64,000 nt of DNA from Pseudoxanthomonas sp. PXM03 (lineage in GTDB: Bacteria > Pseudomonadota > Gammaproteobacteria > Xanthomonadales > Xanthomonadaceae). The notes under the pieces were generated by a model that was not told the origin of the DNA, did no database searches, and saw only the letters and a program-made list of their open reading frames with translations. This document shows positions 31,470-38,666 of this stretch, in pieces. Location: contig NZ_JACVAU010000002.1 of NCBI RefSeq assembly GCF_014852005.1, forward strand, positions 868,001 through 932,000, read 5' to 3'. Positions within the stretch are counted from its first letter, which is position 1, and every line of letters begins with the position of its first letter. The position numbers and the translations under genes are program-made.

Positions 31470-32825
31470 ATGAACGCCCCCGCCTCCTTCGACACCGACC
31501 TCGTCCCGCTCTACGCCGACCACCTGGCGACGATGAAGCGTCGCGCCGACGAAGCCCTGGTACGGGGCGGTTTCGATCACCTGGTCGTGCCCAGTGGCAC
31601 GCAGCACTGGCAGGTCTTCGACGACCGCGACTATCCGTATGCGGTCAATCCGCAGTTCAAGGCCTGGCTGCCGCTGACGCGCGTGCCGTACAGCTGGCTG
31701 GTGTACACGCCGGGCGAACGCCCGAAGGTGATCTTCTACCAGCCGTTCGACTACTGGCATGTGGTACCGGACGCACCCAGCGGCTGGTGGGTGGACCACT
31801 TCGACATCCACATCATCCGCAAGCCCGACGAAGCGCTCGCCCTGCTGCCGCCCGCCGCGCGCAGCGCGATCCTTGGCGAGCCGCAGAGCGCGCTGGGCGC
31901 AGCGCCCGGCCCGCACTACGCGCCGAACAATCCCGAGCCGGTCATCCAGTACCTGGAGTACCAGCGCTCCTACAAGACGCCGTACGAGATCACCCTGATG
32001 CGCCAGGCGCAGCGCCTGGCCGTGCGCGGCCATCGCGCCGCCGAGGCGGCGTTCCGCGCGGGCCAGAGCGAGTTCGGCATCCACATGGCCTACTGCGCGG
32101 CGGTGGGCCAGGACGCCAACGACCTGCCCTACGGCAACATCATCGGCCTGAACGAACATGCGGCCGTGCTGCACTACACCGAACTGCAACGCGTCGCGCC
32201 CGACCCGCTGCGCAGCTTCCTGATCGATGCCGGCGCGAGTTTCCACGGCTACGCCAGCGACATCACGCGCACGCATGCCTACGACACCGGCAGCGAGTTC
32301 CAGGCGATGATCGATGCGGTCGACGCCGCGCAGCAGGCGATGTGCGCCGGCGTGCGCAGCGGCGTGGACTACAAACAGCTGCACGTGGATGCGCACCTCA
32401 CCCTGATGGGCATCCTGAAGGACTTCGGCGTGATCACCGTGTCGCCGGAAGCCGCCGTGGCCACCGGCGTCAGCGCGGCGTTCTTCCCGCACGGCCTGGG
32501 CCATCCCATCGGCCTGCAGGTGCACGATGTGGCCGGCTTCGCCGCCAGCGACCGCGGCGGCCGCATCGAACGCCCCGCCGGCCATCCCTACCTGCGCATG
32601 ACCCGCGTGCTGGAGCCGGGCATGGTGGTGACCATCGAACCGGGCCTGTACTTCATCGACCTGCTGCTGGACGAGGTGAAGAAGAACGGCCACGCCGCCA
32701 GCATCGACTGGGCGCGCGTGGATGCCTTCCGCCCCTACGGCGGCATCCGCATCGAGGATGAAGTGCTGTGCACGGATGGTGATGCAGACAATCTGACGCG
32801 GCCGGCGTTCGCGGAGGCGGGTTGA
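31470..32825 (+). CDS. pepQ: Xaa-Pro dipeptidase (prolidase)
   Basis: A 451-residue M24B metallopeptidase that splits Xaa-Pro dipeptides in the cytosol. The N-terminal creatinase-like domain is followed by a pita-bread domain with the dinuclear metal ligands: Asp in LIDAGASFHGYASDITRTH, His in HGLGHPIGLQVHDV, Glu in VTIEPGLYF and Glu in GGIRIEDEVL. Length fits PepQ (~440). The leader just before the ATG can form an 8-bp hairpin (GGCGGCTC with GAGCCGCC, 31443-31466), which may limit initiation. Confidence 0.93.
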   Translation: MNAPASFDTDLVPLYADHLATMKRRADEALVRGGFDHLVVPSGTQHWQVFDDRDYPYAVNPQFKAWLPLTRVPYSWLVYTPGERPKVIFYQPFDYWHVVPDAPSGWWVDHFDIHIIRKPDEALALLPPAARSAILGEPQSALGAAPGPHYAPNNPEPVIQYLEYQRSYKTPYEITLMRQAQRLAVRGHRAAEAAFRAGQSEFGIHMAYCAAVGQDANDLPYGNIIGLNEHAAVLHYTELQRVAPDPLRSFLIDAGASFHGYASDITRTHAYDTGSEFQAMIDAVDAAQQAMCAGVRSGVDYKQLHVDAHLTLMGILKDFGVITVSPEAAVATGVSAAFFPHGLGHPIGLQVHDVAGFAASDRGGRIERPAGHPYLRMTRVLEPGMVVTIEPGLYFIDLLLDEVKKNGHAASIDWARVDAFRPYGGIRIEDEVLCTDGDADNLTRPAFAEAG

Positions 32826-32919
32826 GCCTGCGGACAGGCAGCTGTTTGACGGCGCTACGGCGCGGTCACAGAATCGCGCTGTCCATGGGGAATGGGCATG
32901 CCGCAAGGGAACCGCACGC

Positions 32920-33249
32920 ATGATGTTCATGATCGGCCAGGGTGAGCGCACCGTGTCGGTGGGCGAGCCGGAACCGCAGCACTGCCCCCTCTGCGATGAG
33001 ATGCGCGATTTCGAGCCGCAGCTCGCGTACAAGTACGGCGAGTTCGACCTGCTGTTCGGCTTCGTCTATGGCAGGCGCTACCAGCTCGCTTGTCCGGCGT
33101 GCAACCACGGCTGGCGGCTGGACCGGCGGCAAGCCGAACAACGGTATGGCAAGCCGTCCATCCCGTTCCGGCTGCGCTTCGGCTTCATCATCCTGCTGGG
33201 ACTGTGCGCCGCCCTCGGCGCGGCGTACGTGTCCACCATGCCGGTGTAA
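32920..33249 (+). CDS. Small membrane protein with a zinc-ribbon-like domain
   Basis: A 109-residue protein. Two CxxC pairs (CPLC ~22 and CPAC ~59) suggest a zinc ribbon; a C-terminal membrane segment (residues ~85-105) anchors it. Unknown function. It lies six bases before the MAPEG gene in a run of short same-strand genes. Confidence 0.8.
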   Translation: MMFMIGQGERTVSVGEPEPQHCPLCDEMRDFEPQLAYKYGEFDLLFGFVYGRRYQLACPACNHGWRLDRRQAEQRYGKPSIPFRLRFGFIILLGLCAALGAAYVSTMPV

Positions 33250-33255
33250 GAGGCC

Positions 33256-33666
33256 ATGGCCATGGATACGACCCTGCTGCTGCCGATGACGGCGCACGTC
33301 GCGCTCGCGGCGTTGCTGTACGGGCTGCTGACCATCGCGCGGGCGCCCGCCATCTGGGGAATCGGCCGTCGCGCGGACGGCAGCAATCCGTGGGCGAAGG
33401 TCGAACCGCGCCTCAGCGCCAATCTGTCCAACCAGTTCGAGTGGCCGCTGTTCTTCCATGTAGCCTGCGTGCTGCTGATGCTGCTCGGCACCAGCCATGC
33501 GGCCATCGCACTGGCCTGGCTCTTCATTGCTGGTCGCCTGCTGCACAGTGCGGTGCAGGTGCTGACAGCGAACGTGCGCTTGCGTGGCCTGGCGTTCACC
33601 GTGAACTTCCTGGCCGTGCTCGGTCTGTGGGGCCTGCTGCTGCGGGCGGCATTCGAACACGCATAA
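33256..33666 (+). CDS. MAPEG family membrane protein
   Basis: A 136-residue protein with four membrane segments. The pattern ARAPAIWGIGRRADG...NLSNQFEWPLFFHVACVLL...GRLLHSAVQVLT matches bacterial MAPEG proteins related to microsomal glutathione transferases. The conserved N-x-F-E-x-P (NQFEWP) motif is present. The substrate is unknown. Confidence 0.85.
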   Translation: MAMDTTLLLPMTAHVALAALLYGLLTIARAPAIWGIGRRADGSNPWAKVEPRLSANLSNQFEWPLFFHVACVLLMLLGTSHAAIALAWLFIAGRLLHSAVQVLTANVRLRGLAFTVNFLAVLGLWGLLLRAAFEHA

Positions 33667-33693
33667 TCGGCTCATCCGGGAAGGAAGATCGCC

Positions 33694-33927
33694 ATGCCGT
33701 TGGGAGAGATCGCAGGCGAAGCGTTGGGTGGTGTGTTCCGCTTCGTGGCGCACATCGTGTTCGAGATCGTCGTCGAATGGCTGCTGCGCGGCACAGGCGC
33801 GCTGATCCTGCGCCTGAGCCGTCCGCGTCATGAGCCTGGCGAAACGGCGGCCATCGTGACCGGCCTGCTGTTCTGGATCGCGATGGTCGCGTTCGGTTTC
33901 TGGTTGTACCGGCAAGCCTCACCGTGA
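33694..33927 (+). CDS. Small hypothetical membrane protein
   Basis: A 77-residue protein with a helix that may be amphipathic (residues ~5-30) and one clear membrane segment near the C-terminus (GLLFWIAMVAFGFWLYRQ). No family recognised. The start has a weak GGGAAGG ribosome site. Its stop overlaps the next start (GTGA). Confidence 0.7.
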   Translation: MPLGEIAGEALGGVFRFVAHIVFEIVVEWLLRGTGALILRLSRPRHEPGETAAIVTGLLFWIAMVAFGFWLYRQASP

Positions 33928-34304
33928 ACGATTGCCCGCTGTGCTCGAACGCGCTGTACGCCATCGGGGTGGCGCCGTGCTTCGACTGCGGGCACGCGCC
34001 TCGCGAGCTCGACGAGTGCCGTCAAGGCGCGCACGACTACTACGTCTGCGAACTGTGGGACCGCGAGCTGGTCCTGTGCGACTTCTGCTATGCCGACTTC
34101 GGCTCGTACTTCCCCGACTACTGGGGCATGCCGGACGGTCCGCTTCCCGATTACCCGCTCCGCATCGTCCGCGACGTCGAAGAGCCGGGCATCGCACAGG
34201 ACATGTACTGCCCGACCTGCCAGCATCGCCTGGCGTTCCTCCTGTTCCGGCACCATGCGATGGCGCGGAATGCCGGCGAGACCTCCCCCAGGACACTTCC
34301 ATGA
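33924..34304 (+). CDS. Cysteine-rich, zinc-ribbon-like hypothetical protein (GTG start)
   Basis: A 126-residue soluble protein with four CxxC pairs (CPLC, CFDC, CDFC, CPTC) plus single Cys and His residues, likely two structural zinc sites. The region in between is acidic and aromatic (YYVCELWDRELVLC, YADFGSYFPDYWG). The function is unknown. The GTG start overlaps the previous stop, and its own stop overlaps the next ATG, so it is coupled on both sides. Confidence 0.78.
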   Translation: MNDCPLCSNALYAIGVAPCFDCGHAPRELDECRQGAHDYYVCELWDRELVLCDFCYADFGSYFPDYWGMPDGPLPDYPLRIVRDVEEPGIAQDMYCPTCQHRLAFLLFRHHAMARNAGETSPRTLP

Positions 34305-34696
34305 CGACCTCCGACTACCTCCTCATCTCACGCGGCCAGTGGGACGAAACCGCATCGAAAGAAGACGTGCAGGACGCCATCGACCGCTTCTACGCGTGGT
34401 ATGAGCGCGGCGTGGCGGAGGGCGTGCTCAAGCCCGGCAGCCGGCTGGAAAACCGCGGCAAACAGGTATCGCGCGACGGGATCACCGATGGACCGTTTGC
34501 CGAGGCGAAAGAACTCGTGGGCGGCTACTGGTTCATCGTCGCCGACTCGCTGGACGCCGCCGCACGGATCGCAGCCGAGAATCCCTGCCTCGACTACGGC
34601 CTGACGCTGGAGATCCGGCCACTGGAAGCTGCACGTGCCCGCGCGCAGGATGTGACCAACGAGACGCCCCCCGCCTGGCGTCCGGACGAAGGCTGA
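34301..34696 (+). CDS. YCII-related (DGPF-domain) protein
   Basis: A 131-residue protein of the YCII/DGPF family with a dimeric alpha/beta barrel. Typical motifs are YLLISRGQW, the DGPFAEAKELVGGYW stretch and ADSLDAAARIAAENP. Members often accompany ECF sigma factors, but none is seen here; the role is unknown. The ATG overlaps the preceding stop by four bases. Confidence 0.85.
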   Translation: MTTSDYLLISRGQWDETASKEDVQDAIDRFYAWYERGVAEGVLKPGSRLENRGKQVSRDGITDGPFAEAKELVGGYWFIVADSLDAAARIAAENPCLDYGLTLEIRPLEAARARAQDVTNETPPAWRPDEG

Positions 34697-34705
34697 TCCA
34701 CGCCC

Positions 34706-35137
34706 ATGACTGCGGCACATCCCACGCTTGAAGGCGGCTGCCATTGCGGCGCGATCACCCTCGCCTTCTCCACCGCCCTGACACCGGAAACGACTTCGCC
34801 GCGCGCGTGCGACTGCAGCTTCTGCCGGGCGCACGGCGCCGCATGGATATCCGATCCCGCCGGCCAGCTGGTCATCCGCGCACAGGCCGATCGCCTTCGC
34901 CGGTACCGACAGGGCTCCCTGGCGGCTCAGTTCCTGCTGTGTGGCGAGTGCGGCGTGCTGGTGGGCGTGCTGCATGAGGACGGCGAGCGCGGATATGCGG
35001 CCGTGAACACCGCCTGCCTGGCCGCACGCGACACGTTCGCCGCATCCGTTCCCGCATCACCGCAGACCCTGTCTGCGGACGAAAAGATGGCCCGCTGGCG
35101 TCAGCTATGGGTCGGCGATGTCCGGTTGCTGAGCTGA
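34706..35137 (+). CDS. GFA-family (glutathione-dependent formaldehyde-activating-like) protein
   Basis: A 143-residue zinc protein of the GFA/CENP-V fold. Zinc ligands are visible in GGCHCGAI (~12), ACDCSFCRAHG (~34) and LLCGECGVLVG (~78). Most members are not proven formaldehyde-related enzymes. It is nine bases after the YCII gene and probably ends the short-gene cluster. Confidence 0.87.
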   Translation: MTAAHPTLEGGCHCGAITLAFSTALTPETTSPRACDCSFCRAHGAAWISDPAGQLVIRAQADRLRRYRQGSLAAQFLLCGECGVLVGVLHEDGERGYAAVNTACLAARDTFAASVPASPQTLSADEKMARWRQLWVGDVRLLS

Positions 35138-35199
35138 GTCCAGCAAGCCTGTCCGCCCGGCAGCGTCGCGCTCACGGTCCGACAGGCGTGCGTACGGGT

Positions 35200-36165
35200 C
35201 TAACGCTGTGGCGTCAGCGAGTAGGCGCCATCGTTGAATGTCAGCGGAAGATAGGCATACGCGTGTCGGCCGTCCGCAGCCGGGGTGTAAGGCCGTGTCC
35301 GCACTCCGCGCGCTTGCGCTTCCAGCCCACGCGCGCCAGCGGGATTCGGCAGCGCCTCGATCATCCACACGCCGTCGGCTCGGCCGCCGGCTGGACTGCC
35401 ACGGTAGAGGAAGTAGCCCAGCGACGGGCCGATGGGAATCCGCACATCGCCGCCCATGGTCTTCGTTCGCTGTGCCTCGGTCGCAATCTGCAAGTGCGGA
35501 CGGCCCTCGCCCTCACTGCCGCCGGATGACGGTTCGTCCAGCGCGGTGAACAGCATGCGGTCGAGGTGCGGCCCGTGCGTGCGCGCCAGTTCGTCGAACC
35601 AGGTGCGGCCCAGCGATTCGGCATCGCGCGCCGGCGCCATCGCCTTGTAGCAGCGATCGAGCAGATAGGCGTGGTACGCGGTATGGCGGAACGGAATGTC
35701 GATGGTGTTGTCGTGCGGCCGCGGACCGCGCGTGCGCTTTTCCAACTCCCGGTCAAGCACCACCCATGCCTGTCCCCACTGCATGGCGGGTTTGGCATTG
35801 CCGGCGGCGAGTTCCAGTTCCGCCAGCGAGGCCAGTGCCACCAGCGGACAGCGGGGGGAGGCCACGCACTTTTCCAGCCAGAATCGCGCGGTCTCCACGT
35901 CGCGCTCGACGCGCCTCGCCGGATGGTCCATGCCGTGCCGGTACAGCGCCCCCAGGTAGAACGCAGCGTACCCGTCGCCTGCCTGTGCGCTGGCGACGAG
36001 GCTCTGCATGGCGCGGTCGCGTGTCGCGGGCGGTGCGTCGCGGTCGAACAGGGCTTCCACGGTCTCTGGCTCGATGCTGGCCGGAGAGGGCGGCAACGAA
36101 GTGGCCTGCGCCAGGGCAGCCCACGTATACGCCACGAAGACCACGATTCCCTTCCGGATGCGCAT
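35200..36165 (-). CDS. Exported Sel1/TPR-like repeat protein
   Basis: A 321-residue protein with a signal peptide (GIVVFVAYTWAALAQA, cleavage ~21) and a helical-repeat N-terminal half that includes one Sel1-like unit (GDGYAAFYLGALYRHGMD, ETARFWLEKCVA). The C-terminal half is a beta-rich segment ending in YAYLPLTFNDGAYSLTPQR. No known function. The ATG at 36165 is chosen because the signal peptide starts there. It is convergent with the GFA gene. Confidence 0.75.
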   Translation of the reverse strand: MRIRKGIVVFVAYTWAALAQATSLPPSPASIEPETVEALFDRDAPPATRDRAMQSLVASAQAGDGYAAFYLGALYRHGMDHPARRVERDVETARFWLEKCVASPRCPLVALASLAELELAAGNAKPAMQWGQAWVVLDRELEKRTRGPRPHDNTIDIPFRHTAYHAYLLDRCYKAMAPARDAESLGRTWFDELARTHGPHLDRMLFTALDEPSSGGSEGEGRPHLQIATEAQRTKTMGGDVRIPIGPSLGYFLYRGSPAGGRADGVWMIEALPNPAGARGLEAQARGVRTRPYTPAADGRHAYAYLPLTFNDGAYSLTPQR

Positions 36166-36664
36166 GCGAGTCCTCCCTGAAGATGGCAACGCTAGCGTGC
36201 AGGTGTCTACCGGGCAAGTCGTCCCCGGAACCATAGTTGAGGGTGAGCGCAACGAAGCCCGACACCGTCAGCCTCTCCCCTGCACGGAAACTATTCGCGA
36301 GCGACACAGCCTCTCTGCAGGGCTGACTGCGCCCAGCACGCCGCCGCTGCCAGAACCCGAACCAGAAAGGGGCGCACGCAGCGCATCGAACTTCGACGGC
36401 GAAGCTTTTTTCCTCGACCGCAAGGCACGCTGGAACGCCGCCAAGGAAAATTTCCTCGGCCGCGAACCTCGAAGGTGGGACGACAAGGAAATTTGCCTCG
36501 GCATCGAGATGCTCTCAGGTGAGGCGAGGAGGCAATTTGCCTTGCAGTCGATCCTTTCCGGTTCGGGCGCAAGGCTTTTCGCCTCGACGTTGAACCATTG
36601 AGGTGCGGACGCGAGGTTCAACGGCTCGGCAGCGAGGAAAATGTCCTTGGCCGCCCCGTGCCCC
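36166..36664. other. Gene-poor spacer before pepP
   Basis: A 499-base gap between the Sel1-like gene and pepP. Its right half holds the periodic palindrome array described separately. In the left half nothing was recognised. Reading frames are open on both strands, but neither gives a convincing protein. Confidence 0.5.
36399..36650. repeat. Array of six A/T-centred palindromes with 42-44 bp period
   Basis: Degenerate units of 16-19 bases of the type AAGGMAAATTTKCCTCG start at 36399, 36443, 36485, 36528, 36570 and 36632. Units 36443 and 36528 contain perfect 13-base palindromes (AGGAAA-A-TTTCCT and AGGCAA-T-TTGCCT). Units 4 and 6 are in the opposite orientation to 1-3 and 5. The spacers between units are G/C-rich and not conserved. 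The first five units are 44, 42, 43 and 42 bases apart, so a translated frame would repeat every 14 residues. Confidence 0.75.
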
Positions 36665-37987
36665 TCACCCCGCCATCGCCGCCTCGATCTCATCGGCACT
36701 GCGTGCCAGCGCGTCGGTCAGCACGACGGGTTCGCCGTCGGTGACCAGCACGTCGTCTTCGGTGCGGATGCCGATGCCGCGCCACTTCGGGTCGACGGTC
36801 TCGTCATCGTGGCCGACGTACAGACCGGGCTCGATGGTGAACACCATGCCCGGCTCCAGCAGCCGCGACTCGCCCTCGATGCGGTAGTCGCCCACGTCGT
36901 GCACGTCCAGGCCCAGCCAGTGGCCGGTCTTGTGGCGGTAGAAGCGGCGGTAGGTGCCTTCGGCGAGGTTTTTTTCCAGCTTGCCTTTCAGCAGGCCCAG
37001 CCTGAGCAGGCCCTCGGTGAGGGTTTCCACGGCCGCGACGTGCCCGGCCTCGTAGGGCACGCCGACGCGCGCGCACGACAACGCAGCGCGCTGGGCGTCG
37101 CCGACCAGGTCGTGCAGCGCGCGTTGCGCGGCGGTGAAGCGGCCGTTGACCGGAAAGGTGCGGGTGATGTCGGCGGCATAGCCACGGTATTCGGCGCCGG
37201 CATCGATCAGCACCAGCTCGCCATCGCGTGCCTGTGCGGTATTGGCGCGGTAATGCAGCACGCACGCATTGCGGCCGGCGCCCACGATGCTGTTGTAGGC
37301 CGGCCAAGCGTCGTGGGCACGGAACACGCGCTCCACGTCGGCCTGCAGTTCGTACTCGCGGATGCCGGGTTTCGCGGCGCGATAGGCGGCCTGGTGCGCC
37401 AGCACGCTGATGTCGGCGGCGCGCTGCATCAGCTTGATTTCTTCCTTGGACTTGAACAGCCGCAGGTCGTGCAGCAGGTGGCCGAGTTCGAGGAATTCGT
37501 GCGGGGGCTGCGCGCCCTGCTTGACGTGCGCGCGCACGTGGCGCACCCAGCCGATCAGTTTGAGATCGAAATCGGCATCGCGGCCGAAGTGGTAGTAGAC
37601 GCGCGAGCGCCCTTCCAGCAGGCCGGGCAGGATCTCGTCGAGGTCGTCGATGGGATACGCATCGTCCATGCCGTAATCGCTGACCGCACCCTCCTGGCCG
37701 GCACGCGGGCCATCCCAGCCTTCGCGTTCGGGGTCGCGTTCGCGGCAGAACAGGATGGTCTCGCCGTGCTTGCGGCCCGGCACCAGCACCAGCACGGCAT
37801 CCGGCTCGGGAAACCCGCACAGGTACCAGAAGTCCGAATCCTGCCGGTACGGATAGTGCGTGTCGTGGCTGCGGACGCGCTCCGGCGCCGCGGGCAGGAC
37901 GAGGATGGCATCGTTGCCGGCCAGCCGCATCAACTGCCTGCGGCGGCGGGCGAACTCGGCCGCGCTGATCCCGGCCAGTGCCTTCAT
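36665..37987 (-). CDS. pepP: Xaa-Pro aminopeptidase PepP
   Basis: A 440-residue M24B metallopeptidase (E. coli PepP has 441) that removes N-terminal residues preceding proline. Metal ligands are in LIDAGAEYRGYAADITRTFP (two Asp), KTGHWLGLDVHDVG (His), FTIEPGLYV (Glu) and IGIRTEDDVLV (Glu). The start at 37987 overlaps the ygfB stop by one base (TGATG); an in-frame extension to 38026 exists. The downstream ubiH of E. coli is not found here. Confidence 0.96.
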   Translation of the reverse strand: MKALAGISAAEFARRRRQLMRLAGNDAILVLPAAPERVRSHDTHYPYRQDSDFWYLCGFPEPDAVLVLVPGRKHGETILFCRERDPEREGWDGPRAGQEGAVSDYGMDDAYPIDDLDEILPGLLEGRSRVYYHFGRDADFDLKLIGWVRHVRAHVKQGAQPPHEFLELGHLLHDLRLFKSKEEIKLMQRAADISVLAHQAAYRAAKPGIREYELQADVERVFRAHDAWPAYNSIVGAGRNACVLHYRANTAQARDGELVLIDAGAEYRGYAADITRTFPVNGRFTAAQRALHDLVGDAQRAALSCARVGVPYEAGHVAAVETLTEGLLRLGLLKGKLEKNLAEGTYRRFYRHKTGHWLGLDVHDVGDYRIEGESRLLEPGMVFTIEPGLYVGHDDETVDPKWRGIGIRTEDDVLVTDGEPVVLTDALARSADEIEAAMAG

Positions 37988-38529
37988 CAGTTCAGGCTCC
38001 GGCGATGCCGGGGCCCGAGCACGCAATCGCCATGCAGCAACAGGACGGCGACGCGGACGAACTCTTCCAGTTCGGCCAGGGCGTCTTCATCTTCATCGTC
38101 GTCGCTGCTTTCGGCCGACGCCTGGGCCAGCCGCGCGAGGTCCTGCAGCGCTTCCTGTCCTTCCTCGGACAGGGGCGGCGAAGCGCCCGTCGCCAGCCCG
38201 AACGCGCCCAGGAAACCCTGGCACCACGAGAACAGCGCTTCGGCACGCTCGTCCAGCGGACGGTCGGCGGCCGGCAACAGCAGGTCGAAGGCGAAGCTGC
38301 GGTCTTCGAGCTGCGCCACGGCGGTCTCGCGCAGCTGGTCCAGGGCACTGCCGGCGGCCGGGGCAGGCAGTTGATCGTCGGCCAGCGCACGGGCCAGCCA
38401 GGTGCCGTCGGCGGCACCGCCACCGGCCAGCCAGCCGCACAGTGCGCCATGCAGTTCCGGCGCCTCCATGGCCAGTCCCAACTGGCGGGAAGCGGCGGTC
38501 ACGTCGGCGATATCGGGAAGGTCGGGCAT
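37987..38529 (-). CDS. ygfB: YgfB/UPF0149 family protein
   Basis: A 180-residue acidic, all-helical UPF0149 protein (ELHGALCGWLAGGG, FSWCQGFLGAFGLA, and a run of Asp/Glu around residues 142-150). In Pseudomonas aeruginosa YgfB modulates beta-lactamase regulation, but a general role is unsettled. It is coupled to pepP by a one-base overlap, the same pairing as in E. coli. Confidence 0.93.
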   Translation of the reverse strand: MPDLPDIADVTAASRQLGLAMEAPELHGALCGWLAGGGAADGTWLARALADDQLPAPAAGSALDQLRETAVAQLEDRSFAFDLLLPAADRPLDERAEALFSWCQGFLGAFGLATGASPPLSEEGQEALQDLARLAQASAESSDDDEDEDALAELEEFVRVAVLLLHGDCVLGPRHRRSLN

Positions 38530-38601
38530 AGAAGAACGCAATCCGCCAAGGGTTTCGGACAACCTCGCAAGTGTAGCAACGAAAACCCGCGTCCCGGCTT
38601 G

Positions 38602-38628
38602 TTGTGCGTGTGTACGCATGCCTACACT
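38602..38628 (+). promoter_or_regulatory. Candidate promoter of the GGDEF-EAL gene
   Basis: TTGTGC (38602-38607) and TACACT (38623-38628) are 15 bases apart; TTGTTG at 38599 would give an 18-base spacer. The predicted start lies about 30 bases before the ATG at 38667. Confidence 0.4.
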
Positions 38629-38666
38629 CCAGCATCGCTCAGGCTCGGCACGGTCCGTCCACCCGC

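Noticed and set aside
35147-35187. Terminator between the GFA and Sel1-like genes
   Set aside because: GCCTGTC and GACAGGC are complementary but are separated by 27 bases and have no T-tract, so the evidence is too weak.
36399-36650. Periodic repeats as a CRISPR array
   Set aside because: Units are only 16-19 bases, degenerate, inverted relative to one another, and no cas genes are in the window.
36268-36699. 143-residue minus-strand frame (and the plus-strand frame 36008-36601) as a real gene
   Set aside because: Both cross the palindrome array with no ribosome site or known domain. One overlaps the pepP end and the other the Sel1-like gene. The 14-residue periodicity follows from the DNA repeat. 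A coding role is not excluded but not supported.
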